Source: Rhodococcus sp. H36-A4 (GTDB taxonomy: Bacteria > Actinomycetota > Actinomycetes > Mycobacteriales > Mycobacteriaceae). Taken from it: a stretch of DNA of 64,000 bases. The notes below the pieces were generated by a model. It saw only the letters and a list, made by a program, of their open reading frames with translations. It was not told where the DNA came from and did not search any database. This document shows, piece after piece, positions 33,644 through 43,913 of the stretch (its first letter is position 1; each line of letters opens with the position of its first letter). The stretch spans positions 682,001 to 746,000 of the forward strand of contig NZ_JAPVLQ010000002.1 of NCBI RefSeq assembly GCF_027158005.1, in the 5' to 3' direction. Made by a program: the position numbers and the translations under genes.

Positions 33644-36349
33644 ATGAATCGGAAGACAGTTATACGGAACCTGGCCATCGTTTTCGGCGTCCTGATGGTG
33701 ATCGCTGCCTTCAGCTACTTCGGAAACGACACACGCGGGTGGAAGACTGTCGACACGTCAGTGGCGATAGCACAGCTCGATTCCAAGAACGTCGACACAG
33801 CTCAGATCGATGATCGTGAGCAGCAGATACGCCTCGACCTCAAGTCCGGCAGCGACGCAACCGACGGCGAGACGAAGATCCTCGCCAAGTACCCGACCTC
33901 TGCGTCGGAGCAGATCTTCGACAAGGTCGGCCAGGACGGGCTGAAGAGCTACAACACCGTGGTGTCCCAGGACAGCTGGTTCAGTTCACTGCTGCTCTTC
34001 CTTCTTCCGATGATCATTCTGCTCGGCATCTTCGTGTTCTTCATGAGCCGTATGCAGGGCGGCGGTCGTGGTGGCGTGATGGGCTTCGGCAAGTCGAAAG
34101 CCAAGCAGCTCACCAAGGACATGCCCAAGACGACGTTCCAGGACGTCGCCGGTGCCGACGAGGCCGTCGAAGAGCTGTACGAGATCAAGGACTTCCTCCA
34201 GAATCCGGCTCGTTACCAGGCCCTCGGTGCGAAGATTCCGCGTGGCGTGCTGCTGTACGGCCCTCCCGGAACAGGCAAGACGCTCCTTGCGCGAGCAGTC
34301 GCCGGTGAAGCCGGAGTGCCGTTCTTCACCATCTCCGGCTCGGACTTCGTCGAAATGTTCGTCGGCGTAGGTGCCTCTCGTGTGCGCGACCTGTTCGAAC
34401 AAGCCAAGCAGAACAGTCCCTGCATCATTTTCGTGGACGAGATCGACGCCGTCGGACGCCAGCGTGGTGCGGGCATGGGCGGCGGCCATGACGAGCGCGA
34501 GCAGACCCTCAATCAACTTCTGGTCGAAATGGACGGCTTCGGTGAGCGCACCGGCGTCATCCTCATCGCCGCCACCAACCGCCCCGACATCCTCGATCCA
34601 GCTCTTCTACGTCCCGGTCGATTCGACCGACAGATCCCCGTCGGGGTTCCCGACCTCGCTGGTCGACGCGCGATCCTGGCCGTCCACTCGGCGGGCAAGC
34701 CGGTGGCCCACGACGCCGATCTCGAAGGCCTCGCGAAACGCACGGTCGGCATGTCCGGTGCAGATCTCGCGAACGTCATCAACGAAGCAGCTCTGCTGAC
34801 GGCACGCGAGAACGGCACCGTCATCACCGAAGCAGCTCTCGAGGAATCGGTGGATCGCGTCGTCGGTGGCCCCCGTCGTAAGAGTCGGATCATCAGTGAG
34901 CACGAGAAGAAGATCACTGCCTACCACGAGGGCGGGCACACGCTGGCGGCGTGGGCGATGCCCGATATCGAGCCCGTGTACAAAGTGACGATTCTCGCTC
35001 GCGGTAGAACCGGTGGCCACGCGATGACGGTGCCCGAGGACGACAAGGGCCTGATGACGCGCTCCGAGATGATCGCTCGTCTGGTCATGGCAATGGGTGG
35101 TCGTGCAGCCGAAGAACTCGTCTTCCACGAGCCGACCACCGGTGCTTCCTCTGATATCGACCAGGCCACCAAGATCGCGCGGGCAATGGTCACCGAATAC
35201 GGCATGAGCAGCAAGCTAGGCGCAGTCCGTTACGGGCAGGAGCAGGGCGATCCGTTCCTCGGTCGCTCGATGGGTATGCAGTCCGACTTCTCGCACGAGG
35301 TCGCACGGGAGATCGACGAGGAGGTGCGCAATCTGATCGAAGCCGCGCACACCGAGGCCTGGGCGATCCTCAACGAGTACCGCGACATCCTGGACATCCT
35401 CGCCACCGAACTGCTCGAGCGCGAGACCCTCACCCGCAAGGATCTCGAAAAGATCTTCACGAGTGTCAGCAAACGCCCTCGAATCACCGCGTTCAACGAT
35501 TTCGGCGCACGGATCCCATCCGACAAGCCACCAGTGAAAACACCACGTGAACTCGCTGCCGAGCGCGGGGAGCCCTGGCCCCCAGAGCCCATCGCCCCGA
35601 AGGTTGTTCCACCACAACAGTTCCCGCAGCCGACGTACGCAGGTTCGCCCCAGCTTTCCAAGGGTGGTCCGGGCAACTCCAGCGGTGGTTACGCCAACGG
35701 TGCGCCCACAGTGGGCAACAACCCAGCCGGCAACAACGGTGGTGGCCCGTACAACGGCGGTAGTCCGTACAACGGCGGTAGTCCGTACAACGGTGGCGGC
35801 CCTTACAACGGTGGCGCCCAGAACAGCAGCCCGTACAACGGCGGTCCTTACAACGGGGGCGCATACAACGGGGGCGCATACAACGGTGGTGCACCTTCCA
35901 CCGGAGCACACAATGACGGCGCGCCCTACAACGGTGGCTCGTATCGCAAGCCGGAGCCACCGAAGAGCTCGCGTCCCGACTACGGCGCCCCGGCTGGATG
36001 GTCCGCGCCCGGCTGGCCTCCACGCGATCCGCTCGGTCCCGTTCAGGGCGGACCCCCAACGGGCTATTCGGAGGGCAATCGCTACACCGACCCCTCCTAC
36101 CAGCCCCCGCAATATCAGCCCCCCGAGTACCCCCAGCCTGACAACCGCCAGCCTGAAAGCCGGGAACAAGAGTCCCAGGGGCAGGAAGCCCCTCGATGGG
36201 ATCCTTTGAGCGGAGCCCTGCCGGATGACGCCGTTCGCGGCAGTGGGAACGAGGAGTCGAATCCACCCTGGGAGACCCCGAATCCGGACGGCGACCAGAA
36301 CGATGGCCCCCGCACGCAACGCTGGGAAGGTCCGAACGGACAGCACTAG
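33644..36349 (+). CDS. ftsH: ATP-dependent zinc metalloprotease FtsH with a long low-complexity tail
   Basis: A 901-residue membrane AAA+ protease. Two N-terminal membrane helices (about 8-25 and 107-127) flank a periplasmic domain. Walker A is GPPGTGKT near 205, Walker B is [14 protein letters not shown] near 262, and the zinc site HEGGH is near 429. The protease part ends near residue 640. The remaining about 260 residues are a disordered tail rich in Pro, Gly, Asn and Tyr with around ten YNGG units. Typical FtsH is 600-780 residues, so the tail is unusually long. It degrades misassembled membrane proteins. folE follows 84 bp later. Confidence 0.97.
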   Translation: MNRKTVIRNLAIVFGVLMVIAAFSYFGNDTRGWKTVDTSVAIAQLDSKNVDTAQIDDREQQIRLDLKSGSDATDGETKILAKYPTSASEQIFDKVGQDGLKSYNTVVSQDSWFSSLLLFLLPMIILLGIFVFFMSRMQGGGRGGVMGFGKSKAKQLTKDMPKTTFQDVAGADEAVEELYEIKDFLQNPARYQALGAKIPRGVLLYGPPGTGKTLLARAVAGEAGVPFFTISGSDFVEMFVGVGASRVRDLFEQAKQNSPCIIFVDEIDAVGRQRGAGMGGGHDEREQTLNQLLVEMDGFGERTGVILIAATNRPDILDPALLRPGRFDRQIPVGVPDLAGRRAILAVHSAGKPVAHDADLEGLAKRTVGMSGADLANVINEAALLTARENGTVITEAALEESVDRVVGGPRRKSRIISEHEKKITAYHEGGHTLAAWAMPDIEPVYKVTILARGRTGGHAMTVPEDDKGLMTRSEMIARLVMAMGGRAAEELVFHEPTTGASSDIDQATKIARAMVTEYGMSSKLGAVRYGQEQGDPFLGRSMGMQSDFSHEVAREIDEEVRNLIEAAHTEAWAILNEYRDILDILATELLERETLTRKDLEKIFTSVSKRPRITAFNDFGARIPSDKPPVKTPRELAAERGEPWPPEPIAPKVVPPQQFPQPTYAGSPQLSKGGPGNSSGGYANGAPTVGNNPAGNNGGGPYNGGSPYNGGSPYNGGGPYNGGAQNSSPYNGGPYNGGAYNGGAYNGGAPSTGAHNDGAPYNGGSYRKPEPPKSSRPDYGAPAGWSAPGWPPRDPLGPVQGGPPTGYSEGNRYTDPSYQPPQYQPPEYPQPDNRQPESREQESQGQEAPRWDPLSGALPDDAVRGSGNEESNPPWETPNPDGDQNDGPRTQRWEGPNGQH
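35746..35897 (+). repeat. YNGG-encoding tandem repeats in the ftsH tail
   Basis: The segment repeats PYNGG(S/G/A) units, some encoded by near-identical 18-bp copies (GTCCGTACAACGGCGGTA-type) and others by degenerate 12-15-bp versions. A further unit occurs at about 35926-35940. The arrangement suggests expansion by replication slippage within a disordered region. Confidence 0.85.
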
Positions 36350-36394
36350 CTCGGTAGGCCCGAGGCGCCGCCGGATAGGCTGACTGTCAAACCT

Positions 36395-36412
36395 CGGGGC
36401 ATCGGAGCCCCG
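36395..36412 (+). terminator. Short hairpin between ftsH and folE
   Basis: CGGGGC (36395-36400) pairs perfectly with GCCCCG (36407-36412) over a 6-nt loop. No T-run follows, so it may only attenuate ftsH read-through into the folate genes. The folE ribosome-binding site GGAGGT (about 36418-36423) follows. Confidence 0.4.
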
Positions 36413-36433
36413 CAACCGGAGGTACAAAGCTCA

Positions 36434-37072
36434 GTGTCAGTCAGGCAGATCGACCAAGACGGAGTAATACCCGGCGACCAGTTCGTCGCAGTGGCGACCG
36501 GAAACGCGTTCGATCAACCGCGCGCGGAGGCTGCAGTGCGCGAACTGCTCATTGCAGTCGGAGAAGACCCGGATCGACCGGGACTGCTCGAGACTCCCGC
36601 CCGCGTTGCACGCGCATACAAGGAGATCTTCGGAGGCCTCTACACCGACCCGGACGATGTCCTGAACACGACGTTCGACGAAGGCCACCAAGAATTGGTT
36701 CTCGTCCGCGACATTCCCATGTTCTCCACGTGCGAGCATCACCTCGTCTCGTTTCATGGAGTTGCACATGTCGGGTACATCCCGGGTAGCAGCGGGAAGG
36801 TGACCGGCCTTTCGAAGCTGGCGCGAGTGGTGGACCTCTATGCCAAGCGGCCACAGGTTCAGGAGCGTCTGACCAGTCAGGTTGCCGACGCGGTGATGCG
36901 CAAGCTGAGCCCACGCGGAGCTATCGTCGTCATCGAGGCAGAGCACCTGTGCATGGCTATGCGTGGCATCCGCAAGCCCGGAGCGAGTACGACGACATCG
37001 GCTGTGCGGGGCTTGTTCCAATCTTCTGCCGCCTCTCGGTCCGAAGCGTTGGATCTCATCCTGCGCAAATGA
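36434..37072 (+). CDS. folE: GTP cyclohydrolase I
   Basis: A 212-residue type I enzyme, the first step of folate synthesis. Signatures are '[17 protein letters not shown]' and the zinc ligands in '[20 protein letters not shown]' (Cys, His) with the distal Cys of '[17 protein letters not shown]'. The start is GTG 36434 with GGAGGT spaced about ten bases. The stop overlaps folP (ATGA), beginning a chain of overlapping folate genes. Confidence 0.96.
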   Translation: MSVRQIDQDGVIPGDQFVAVATGNAFDQPRAEAAVRELLIAVGEDPDRPGLLETPARVARAYKEIFGGLYTDPDDVLNTTFDEGHQELVLVRDIPMFSTCEHHLVSFHGVAHVGYIPGSSGKVTGLSKLARVVDLYAKRPQVQERLTSQVADAVMRKLSPRGAIVVIEAEHLCMAMRGIRKPGASTTTSAVRGLFQSSAASRSEALDLILRK

Positions 37073-37980
37073 CGCAAATGACTTTGCCCGTCGCACCCGT
37101 CGTCATGGGTGTCCTCAACGTGACTGCCGACTCGTTCTCCGACGGCGGGCGGTACTTGGACGTGGACGCAGCAGTTGCACACGGAACGAAACTTCACCGG
37201 ACCGGCGTCGACATCGTCGACGTCGGCGGTGAATCGACGCGTCCGGGTGCCGATCGGATCGACCCTGCGGTCGAGGCGCGCCGAGTGGTGCCCGTCATTG
37301 CAGAACTGTCGGCGCGTGGCATCGCCACCAGCGTCGACACCATGCGGGCATCGGTAGCGGCGGCGGCTGTCGAAGCAGGGGTGTCGATCATCAACGACGT
37401 CTCCGGTGGCCGCGCAGATCCTGCGATGGCGTCGGTGGTCGCCGATGCCGGTCTGCCGTGGATTCTCATGCATTGGCGCTCGGCCGCCGATTACGTCCCC
37501 AAGGGGGCTGGTTCCCATTACGCCGGTGGCGCAGCCGCTCGTTACGCCGGTGGCGCAGTCGCGCATTACGACAGTGGCGCAGCCGCGCATTACGACGACG
37601 TCGTCGCCGATGTTCGGCGCGAACTGCTCGAGCAAGTCGACCGTGCGGTAGCGGCTGGGGTGGATCCGGCGGCCATCATTCTCGATCCGGGTCTCGGTTT
37701 CGCGAAGAACGCCGCGCACAACTGGGAACTGCTGCGAGCGCTACCGAAGTTCGTCGAGCTCGGCATGCCGATTCTGATCGGCGCGTCGCGTAAACGTTTT
37801 CTCGGCGCACTTCTCGAATCCGACGGTGAACCGAGACCTCCCGACGGTCGTGAAGTCGCAACAGCGGTCGTATCCGCGCTTGCGGTCGCTGGAGGAGCGT
37901 GGGGTGTTCGCGTCCACGACGCCCAGGCCTCACTGGACGCGGTGGCAGTGGTGAAAGCATGGCAGGGGCTGACAAGATGA
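37069..37980 (+). CDS. folP: Dihydropteroate synthase with an internal repeat insertion
   Basis: A 303-residue DHPS: '[17 protein letters not shown]' at the N-terminus, '[11 protein letters not shown]' near 47-57, 'SIINDVSGG' near 105, '[18 protein letters not shown]' and '[10 protein letters not shown]' later. It condenses p-aminobenzoate with pterin pyrophosphate and is the sulfonamide target. Between '[16 protein letters not shown]' and '[13 protein letters not shown]' sit three extra 8-residue units ([24 protein letters not shown]), a tandem duplication in a loop after the fifth strand. The start overlaps folE, and the stop overlaps folB. Confidence 0.96.
   Translation: MTQMTLPVAPVVMGVLNVTADSFSDGGRYLDVDAAVAHGTKLHRTGVDIVDVGGESTRPGADRIDPAVEARRVVPVIAELSARGIATSVDTMRASVAAAAVEAGVSIINDVSGGRADPAMASVVADAGLPWILMHWRSAADYVPKGAGSHYAGGAAARYAGGAVAHYDSGAAAHYDDVVADVRRELLEQVDRAVAAGVDPAAIILDPGLGFAKNAAHNWELLRALPKFVELGMPILIGASRKRFLGALLESDGEPRPPDGREVATAVVSALAVAGGAWGVRVHDAQASLDAVAVVKAWQGLTR
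37516..37587 (+). repeat. 24-bp tandem repeat (three units) inside folP
   Basis: Units at 37516-37539, 37540-37563 and 37564-37587 share CATTACGCCGGTGGCGCAG-type sequence with a few substitutions; a fourth partial unit (CATTACGACG) continues at 37588. The 24-bp period keeps the reading frame and adds 24 residues to DHPS. Confidence 0.95.
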
Positions 37981-38339
37981 GTGACCGAATCGAGTTGCGC
38001 GGGTTGAAAATTCGTGGCAACCACGGAGTGTTCGATTTCGAGAAACGTGACGGTCAGGACTTCGTCGTGGACATCACCGTCTGGATGGATTTGCGGCCTG
38101 CTGCCGCGACCGACGATCTGGCGAACACACTGCACTACGGCGAGCTTGCGGAAGCGGCAGCGGCGATCATCGCAGGTCCATCGCGGGACCTCATCGAAAC
38201 CGTCGCAGCCGAAATCGCCGACGGAGTCATGGAGGACACGCGCGTCGATGCAGTCGAGGTGGTGTTGCACAAACCGTCGGCGCCGATCCCGCTCGCTTTC
38301 GACGACGTGGCGGTAGTTGCTTCGCGGAGTCGTCGGTGA
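37977..38339 (+). CDS. folB: Dihydroneopterin aldolase
   Basis: A 120-residue protein starting [20 protein letters not shown], with the family's '[23 protein letters not shown]' and '[14 protein letters not shown]' motifs, and '[12 protein letters not shown]' carrying the catalytic-pocket Glu. ATG 37977 overlaps the folP stop. It cleaves dihydroneopterin to 6-hydroxymethyl-dihydropterin. Confidence 0.95.
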   Translation: MSDRIELRGLKIRGNHGVFDFEKRDGQDFVVDITVWMDLRPAAATDDLANTLHYGELAEAAAAIIAGPSRDLIETVAAEIADGVMEDTRVDAVEVVLHKPSAPIPLAFDDVAVVASRSRR

Positions 38340-38854
38340 CGCGCGCGGTGCTGTCGATCGGCAGCAATGTCGGCGACTCGTATGCGCATCTGCGTTCGGT
38401 GACGTCCGCGCTCGGCGACCGCGTCGTTGCGGTGTCGTCGGTGTACTCGTCGGTGCCGTGGGGAGGCGTCGAGCAACAGGACTTTGTGAATGCGATCGTC
38501 GTAGCGGACGACGAACAGCGGGGCCCGTACGACTGGCTCGAGCTTGCTCGAGAACTGGAAAAGGCAGCCGACCGAGTGCGAGTCGAGCGTTGGGGACCGC
38601 GAAGTCTCGACGTCGACATCATTGCGTGTGACGACATTTCGAGTAGTGATCCACAACTGCTTCTTCCACATCCTCGAGCACACCAGCGAGCATTCGTCCT
38701 GGTGCCATGGCTCGAGGTCGATCAGAGTGCGTCGCTCGAAGTGGCCGGGGAGGTTCGGTCGGTGTGCGAATGGATCGAATCTCTGAGCGAGGAAGAACGG
38801 GCGGGCGTCCACCGCACGGACATGACACTGCCCACACCGAATGCGGCTCCATGA
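38336..38854 (+). CDS. folK: 6-hydroxymethyl-7,8-dihydropterin pyrophosphokinase
   Basis: A 172-residue HPPK: '[15 protein letters not shown]' at the start, '[23 protein letters not shown]' and '[17 protein letters not shown]' (the D-x-D magnesium site), then '[16 protein letters not shown]'. The GTG start overlaps the folB stop (GTGA), and its own stop overlaps the DUF3180 gene. It supplies the substrate for FolP. Confidence 0.95.
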   Translation: MTRAVLSIGSNVGDSYAHLRSVTSALGDRVVAVSSVYSSVPWGGVEQQDFVNAIVVADDEQRGPYDWLELARELEKAADRVRVERWGPRSLDVDIIACDDISSSDPQLLLPHPRAHQRAFVLVPWLEVDQSASLEVAGEVRSVCEWIESLSEEERAGVHRTDMTLPTPNAAP

Positions 38855-39318
38855 CGGCCACGAAAATGAGAGATCTGCTCGGCCTCGCAGTCTTCGCGGC
38901 TCTCGCAACGTGGCTGCTCGTGCGATCGTTCTATGGATCGCTACCACCGATTCACGCGTTCGCTGGCGCGTCGCTCTACGTCGTCGCGATCGCCGAGACG
39001 GTGCTCGGCTTCGTGATCCGATCGCGTATCGAGAAACTGCGGGTCGGCGACGGGCCGAACCAGCTCCATCCGATCACCGCGGCCCGAGCGTTGGCCCTGG
39101 CCAAGGCATCTGCTCTGGTAGGCGCAGCAGCTGCCGGTGTGTGGTTCGGATTCTTGCTCCACATCGTCCCGCTCGCGTCCTCGGTGCGTGCCGCGTCCTC
39201 GGACCGGGCGGGTGTCATCGTCGGACTCGTTGCTGCAGTGGCCCTGGTGGGTGCGGCGCTGTGGCTCGAGCGTTGCTGCAGGACCCCGACCGACTCCGGT
39301 GACAGGCCCGAACGGTGA
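38851..39318 (+). CDS. DUF3180 integral membrane protein
   Basis: A 155-residue protein with four helices (about residues 8-25, 33-53, 85-108 and 120-138), including 'PIHAFAGASLYVVAIAE' and 'PITAARALALAKASALVGA', typical of DUF3180. ATG 38851 overlaps folK. The gene is fixed after folK in mycobacteria too. Function unknown; its position suggests a link to folate genes, but this may only be operon conservation. Confidence 0.85.
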   Translation: MTATKMRDLLGLAVFAALATWLLVRSFYGSLPPIHAFAGASLYVVAIAETVLGFVIRSRIEKLRVGDGPNQLHPITAARALALAKASALVGAAAAGVWFGFLLHIVPLASSVRAASSDRAGVIVGLVAAVALVGAALWLERCCRTPTDSGDRPER

Positions 39319-39418
39319 AGGGATTTACCGTTCCCGGCGCCGGATCGTTACCGCCGAAGCGGACGAGCATAGTCCCGCTTCCCCGTTTGTCGACGGTTCG
39401 CCAGCTACCCTGGACGTC

Positions 39419-40636
39419 ATGACCGAACCGACTCGCGCGAAAGCGTCACGCCGTCAGCGGCGGAGTGCGAGCCAGCTTTTCATTGCAGCGCTGGTCGTAT
39501 TCGGCATCATCGCCAGCATGTTGATGTTGTTCAGCGAAAACGTTCAGTGGCTACGTGTGGGCTTGGTCTCAGCGTTGTGGGCCGCGATCATCGGTGCGTT
39601 CGCGATGACGAAGTACCGCCGCGAAGCAGTGGCCGACCAAACCAGGGCCAAAGATCTTCAGACTGTGTACGAGCTGCAGCTCGCCCGTGAGATCTCGGCA
39701 CGGCGGGAGTACGAACTCGGCGTGGAATCTCGCGTACGGAGCGAGGTAGCTGTCGAGACCAGCGAGATCGCGGCACTTCGAGCAGAACTGGCTCACCTAC
39801 GCAACAACCTGCAACTATTGTTCGACGGCAATCTGCCCACCGAACGGGTGGCGCTGCGGGCCGATGCGACGCGTGTGCAGGAGCTCGGCGGTCGCAGCTA
39901 CGCCAGCTACCAGCCGGCGCCTTCGGGCTTGTTCGTTCCCGGCAAATCTTCGCAGTCCTCTTCCTCTGGCACGGAGGGCCCGAACGCCCCTGTGCCCGGA
40001 CTTGGAACGCCGTACGACGAGCCCGTCACAGCCGAGACGTCGGTGCTCTATCCCGACGTCCCCATCGGTAGCGAGGACATGCCCGGCGCGGGTTCTGTGC
40101 CCAGCGGGGGTTATGTGCCGAGCGAGCCGGCCCGTCGCGCAGAATCACAATCCCCGGCCAGCGGTCGACGCGTACCCACACCGCCGCAGGCCCCGGCTCC
40201 GACACCACCGCTGGTGAGTGAGCCCGTCGGCTATTCGTCCGATCGGTCGACGGCCGTCGAAGCCGAAGAACCGCTCGCGGCAGCCCAGCGGTCGGGCGCG
40301 AGTTCGCAACCATATTCGGGCCAGCCTTCTTCGAGCCCGCAGCCGTACGCGAGCCGGGTGTCCGAGCCTGAGGTTGTTGCGGAGTCGACGGAACAACCTG
40401 CACCGGTTCCCGAGGGAGCTGTGGCACCTGCACCCGACTCGAACACCGAGGACGTGGAAAGTCACGACATTTCGGAGCCCGCTCCCGACCCTCCGAGGCG
40501 ACGGCGTCGAGCCGAGCCGGATGGTGATGGCGCGGGTGCACACTCCAATGGCCGTTCGGTGGCCGAGATCATGGCAGGAATGAAATCCAGCGACACCGAG
40601 CCGAGTGCACGTCGTCATCGACGCCGCGCCGACTGA
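39419..40636 (+). CDS. DUF6779-type membrane protein with disordered C-terminus
   Basis: A 405-residue protein. Two N-terminal helices (LFIAALVVFGIIASMLMLF and VGLVSALWAAIIGAFAM) are followed by a charged alpha-helical stretch, residues 65-135, with coiled-coil character ('REISARREYELGVESRVRSEV'). A long Pro/Ser/Glu-rich disordered region runs to the end, which is basic (RRHRRRAD). It matches the conserved gene between DUF3180 and DUF2520 in mycobacteria. The function is unknown; the layout resembles cell-envelope or divisome scaffolds. Start at ATG 39419, after a 100-bp gap. Confidence 0.75.
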   Translation: MTEPTRAKASRRQRRSASQLFIAALVVFGIIASMLMLFSENVQWLRVGLVSALWAAIIGAFAMTKYRREAVADQTRAKDLQTVYELQLAREISARREYELGVESRVRSEVAVETSEIAALRAELAHLRNNLQLLFDGNLPTERVALRADATRVQELGGRSYASYQPAPSGLFVPGKSSQSSSSGTEGPNAPVPGLGTPYDEPVTAETSVLYPDVPIGSEDMPGAGSVPSGGYVPSEPARRAESQSPASGRRVPTPPQAPAPTPPLVSEPVGYSSDRSTAVEAEEPLAAAQRSGASSQPYSGQPSSSPQPYASRVSEPEVVAESTEQPAPVPEGAVAPAPDSNTEDVESHDISEPAPDPPRRRRRAEPDGDGAGAHSNGRSVAEIMAGMKSSDTEPSARRHRRRAD

Positions 40637-40647
40637 CCTGCTGACAT

Positions 40648-40668
40648 CTCGTCCGAACGCTGGACGAG
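40648..40668 (+). terminator. Hairpin after the DUF6779 gene
   Basis: CTCGTCC (40648-40654) pairs perfectly with GGACGAG (40662-40668) over a 7-nt loop, 12 bp after the stop. It probably ends the folate operon. A TATCCT at 40727-40732 may be the -10 for the following pantothenate operon. Confidence 0.5.
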
Positions 40669-40790
40669 GTACCGAAGGGTGAAATAGATCACTGCTCAGG
40701 CCGTGGCCCGAGGATCCCGTTGCCGCTATCCTTCGTGCAGGACGTCTGGTACCCGCCGCGCGGGACTGGAACGAACGAGAGGAAGTTTCG

Positions 40791-41735
40791 GTGACCTCAC
40801 CTGAGTTCAGGAGTGGTGCCCGCGGAATACCCCCAATGTCTGCCGACCCGGCACCTGCACGTTTGACCGTAGGTATCGTCTCCGCAGGACGGGTTGGTAC
40901 CGCCCTCGGCGAGGCTCTGGAGCGCGTCGGGCATGTTGTGTTCGGTTGTGCTGCAGTATCGGAAGAATCCAAGGAGCGCGTACACACTCGCCTGCCGGAT
41001 TCGCAGATCCTGCCTGTCGACGAGGTTGCCAGGCGTGCCGAGTTGCTGATCCTCGCCGTTCCGGACAACGAGTTGGCATCCATCGCTGCTGGGTTGGCGG
41101 CAACCGGTGTCGTTGCCCGGGGAAAGCTCGTCGTGCACACCTCCGGCGCGAATGGCATCGGCATCCTCGCCCCATTGGCCGCGCAAGGTGCGATCCCGTT
41201 GGCGATTCACCCGGCCATGACGTTCACCGGCGGTCCCGAGGACACCGATCGGCTGGCCGCTGCATGCTTCGGGATTACGGCAGCCGACGAGATCGGCTAT
41301 GCCGTCGCGCAAGCATTGGTTCTGGAACTCGGCGGTGAACCGGTTCATGTCGCCGAAGAGAATCGCGCGCTCTATCACGCAGCGTTGGCTCACGGGTCCA
41401 ACCACCTCGTCACTCTCGTAGCCGATGCCGTCGACGCGTTGCGAGTCGCACTCGACGGCCCAGGTTTTCCCGGAATCGATTCCGAACCCGAAGCAGCGCA
41501 GCGTGTTCTCGGTCCGCTCGTGCGAGCAGCGTTGGACAACGCATTGCGGCACGGGCAGAGCGCACTTACCGGGCCTGTGGCGCGAGGCGACGTTGCCGCA
41601 GTTCAGAAGCATCTGGACGTGCTCAGCGACGTCGATCCCGCGATTGCAGCGGGATACCGCGCGCTCTCGCTCAGATCCGCACAACGCATGGGATCGAAGC
41701 CCGAACTCATCGAGATTCTGGAAGGCGAGTTATGA
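40791..41735 (+). CDS. DUF2520 Rossmann-fold oxidoreductase next to panC
   Basis: A 314-residue NAD(P)-binding protein. The N-terminal '[22 protein letters not shown]' is a GxxxxG Rossmann loop, '[19 protein letters not shown]' is the second strand pair, '[11 protein letters not shown]' the conserved family segment, and the C-terminal DUF2520 helical domain includes '[16 protein letters not shown]'. Architecture resembles ketopantoate reductase/6PGDH. It overlaps panC by four bases and heads the pantothenate operon, so a role in pantothenate synthesis is plausible. The start is GTG 40791 with GAGAGGAAG upstream. Confidence 0.85.
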   Translation: MTSPEFRSGARGIPPMSADPAPARLTVGIVSAGRVGTALGEALERVGHVVFGCAAVSEESKERVHTRLPDSQILPVDEVARRAELLILAVPDNELASIAAGLAATGVVARGKLVVHTSGANGIGILAPLAAQGAIPLAIHPAMTFTGGPEDTDRLAAACFGITAADEIGYAVAQALVLELGGEPVHVAEENRALYHAALAHGSNHLVTLVADAVDALRVALDGPGFPGIDSEPEAAQRVLGPLVRAALDNALRHGQSALTGPVARGDVAAVQKHLDVLSDVDPAIAAGYRALSLRSAQRMGSKPELIEILEGEL

Positions 41736-42634
41736 CCCTGGCAGGTAGCCACAAGGCGGGGGAGTTGACAGTTCATCACGATCCGACTGTCGTCTCCGCG
41801 GTGTCGAAGGCACTGCGCGGTGTCGGCAGGCAGATAGCGCTGGTACCGACCATGGGCGCGCTGCACGCCGGGCACATCCATCTGGTTCGGCAGGCCAAAC
41901 GCACCGGCGCAGTGGTGTTCGTGTCGATCTTCGTCAATCCCCTGCAGTTCGGCGACGGGGAAGACCTCGAGGCCTATCCACGCACTCTCGACGCGGACGT
42001 GGAGTTGCTGGCAAGCGAGGGCGTCGAGATCGTCTTCGCGCCTTCGGCGTCGGATATGTACCCGGCCGGACCACGCACGACCGTGCTCCCCGGTCCACTC
42101 GGCAGCGAGATGGAGGGTGCAAGCCGGCCGACGCATTTCGCCGGGATGCTCACCGTGGTGACCAAGCTGTTGCAGATCACCTCCCCGCATGCAGCGTTCT
42201 TCGGTGAGAAGGATTACCAGCAGCTGACATTGATCCGACAGCTGGTGCGAGATCTGAACTTCGACGTGAAGATCTTCGGTGTCCCCACCGTGCGCGAGCA
42301 GGACGGGCTCGCATTGTCTTCTCGCAATCGCTATCTCGACGACGCCCAGCGTTCGGCAGCCATGGCATTGTCGGCGGCGCTGGTAGCCGGGGCTCACGCC
42401 GCAGCGGGCGGAGCCGAAGTGATTCTGGCTACTGCGGGCGAAGTGCTCTCGGCGGTACCAGAGGTGAAGGTCGACTATCTCGAACTTCGAGGTGTCGATC
42501 TCGGACCTGCTCCCGAGCGTGGTGACGGTCGACTTCTCGTGGCCGCCACGCTGGGCACCACCCGACTCATCGACAACGTCGGTGTCGCTGTCGGGACCGG
42601 CTTTCTGGAATACCCCGACGACCCGAAGAATTGA
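41732..42634 (+). CDS. panC: Pantothenate synthetase
   Basis: A 300-residue enzyme joining pantoate and beta-alanine. The nucleotidyltransferase HxGH motif is in '[15 protein letters not shown]' (HAGH), followed by '[23 protein letters not shown]' and '[20 protein letters not shown]', then '[16 protein letters not shown]' (the KMSKS-like loop). ATG overlaps the DUF2520 gene; panD follows after 11 bp. Confidence 0.96.
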   Translation: MTLAGSHKAGELTVHHDPTVVSAVSKALRGVGRQIALVPTMGALHAGHIHLVRQAKRTGAVVFVSIFVNPLQFGDGEDLEAYPRTLDADVELLASEGVEIVFAPSASDMYPAGPRTTVLPGPLGSEMEGASRPTHFAGMLTVVTKLLQITSPHAAFFGEKDYQQLTLIRQLVRDLNFDVKIFGVPTVREQDGLALSSRNRYLDDAQRSAAMALSAALVAGAHAAAGGAEVILATAGEVLSAVPEVKVDYLELRGVDLGPAPERGDGRLLVAATLGTTRLIDNVGVAVGTGFLEYPDDPKN

Positions 42635-42645
42635 AGGGATAAAAC

Positions 42646-43077
42646 ATGTTTCGCACAATGATGAAGTCCAAGATTCATCGCGCGACCGTAACCCACGCGG
42701 ACCTGCACTACGTAGGTTCGGTGACCGTGGACCAGGACCTGATGGAGGCGGCCGATCTGCTCGAAGGTGAGCAGGTGACCATCGTCGACATCGACAACGG
42801 CGCACGGTTGGAAACCTATGTCATCACCGGCGAGCGTGGCAGTGGGGTGATCGGTATCAACGGTGCCGCAGCACATCTGGTCGATCCTGGTGATCTGGTC
42901 ATTCTCATTGCCTACGGCGTGATGAACGAGCAGGAATGCAAGGACTACGCACCCCGCGTGGTGTTCGTCGACGAGAAGAACAATCCCGTCGAACTCGGTA
43001 GTGACCCTGCATATGCACCCGAGGGTTCGGGCCTGATCACACCTCGCACGCTCCGTGCCGATTCCGTACTGGTGTAA
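42646..43077 (+). CDS. panD: Aspartate 1-decarboxylase
   Basis: A 143-residue pyruvoyl enzyme making beta-alanine. The self-cleavage site Gly-Ser lies in '[10 protein letters not shown]' (residues about 24-25), and '[33 protein letters not shown]' forms the active-site barrel. The C-terminal 20 residues are a poorly conserved tail. AAGGGATAAAAC precedes the ATG. It works together with PanC, encoded upstream. Confidence 0.96.
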   Translation: MFRTMMKSKIHRATVTHADLHYVGSVTVDQDLMEAADLLEGEQVTIVDIDNGARLETYVITGERGSGVIGINGAAAHLVDPGDLVILIAYGVMNEQECKDYAPRVVFVDEKNNPVELGSDPAYAPEGSGLITPRTLRADSVLV

Positions 43078-43079
43078 AA

Positions 43080-43880
43080 ATGCTGCTTGCGATCGACATT
43101 CGCAACACATCGATGACACTCGGCCTCTTCAGTGGCAGTGGTGATCACGCAAAGTTGTTGCGTGATTGGCGGATGCGAACGGATTCGCGAATAACGGCGG
43201 ACGAGCTGGCATTGATGCTCCGCGGCCTTCTCGGCGACGACGTCGATCAGATCACCGGTGTGAGCGCCCTGTCGACCGTGCCTTCGGTGCTGCGAGAAAT
43301 GCGGACGATGTTGACCCGCTACTGGGAGCACATTCCGCACGTGGTCGTCGAACCTGGTGTGCGAACGGGTGTTCCGCTGTTGGTCGATAACCCCAAGGAG
43401 GTCGGCGCCGATCGGATCGTCAACACCCTTGCGGCGCACGATTTGTACGGGAGCGCCTGCATCGTCGTCGACTTCGGCACCACGACCTGTGTCGACGTCG
43501 TCTCCGCCAAAGGCGAATTCCTCGGCGGGGCTATTGCGCCTGGTTTGGAAATCTCCACCGCTGCAATGTCTTCCAGATCAGCAGCATTGCGGGAGATCGA
43601 GTTGATGCGACCCCGCTCGGTGGTCGGAAAGAATACCGTCGAATGCATGCAGTCCGGTGCCGTGTTCGGATTCGCCGGGTTGGTCGACGGATTGATCGGT
43701 CGCATCCGTCGCGAACTCGCCGACTTCTCCGGGACGGACGTGGCAGTGATCGGTACCGGCGCCAGTGCCCCGCTCATCATGGGGGAGAGCAGCGCGATCG
43801 AGCACCACGAGCCAGACCTGACGCTAGAGGGCCTGCGCTTGGTCTACGAGCGCAATCTTGCGAAACGACGCGTGCGCTAG
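43080..43880 (+). CDS. coaX: Type III pantothenate kinase
   Basis: A 266-residue CoaX of the ASKHA fold. The PHOSPHATE-1 region is '[16 protein letters not shown]', an unusual 'DIRNT' for the common 'DVGNT'; '[23 protein letters not shown]' and '[29 protein letters not shown]' are the catalytic-core motifs. It starts three bases after panD and phosphorylates pantothenate as the first step to CoA. The Asp1-region Asp6 is retained, so activity is expected. Confidence 0.93.
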   Translation: MLLAIDIRNTSMTLGLFSGSGDHAKLLRDWRMRTDSRITADELALMLRGLLGDDVDQITGVSALSTVPSVLREMRTMLTRYWEHIPHVVVEPGVRTGVPLLVDNPKEVGADRIVNTLAAHDLYGSACIVVDFGTTTCVDVVSAKGEFLGGAIAPGLEISTAAMSSRSAALREIELMRPRSVVGKNTVECMQSGAVFGFAGLVDGLIGRIRRELADFSGTDVAVIGTGASAPLIMGESSAIEHHEPDLTLEGLRLVYERNLAKRRVR

Positions 43881-43899
43881 CGCTTGCAGGCGGCGTGTG

Positions 43900-43906
43900 T
43901 AACAAT
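43900..43906 (+). promoter_or_regulatory. -10 element (TAACAAT) for the cysteine dioxygenase leader transcript
   Basis: TAACAAT ends seven bases before GTG 43914, the start of a cysteine-rich leader ORF with no ribosome-binding site. The geometry fits a leaderless transcript starting at that GTG. Confidence 0.6.
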
Positions 43907-43913
43907 CTTTCTC

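Noticed and set aside
35746..35897. CRISPR-like repeat array
   Set aside because: Units are directly adjacent, of variable length and inside the ftsH frame; there are no spacers and no cas genes.
35216..36427. 403-codon antisense frame over the ftsH tail
   Set aside because: It is an artefact of the YNGG repeats read backwards (Val/Thr/Arg repeats), without a start signal.
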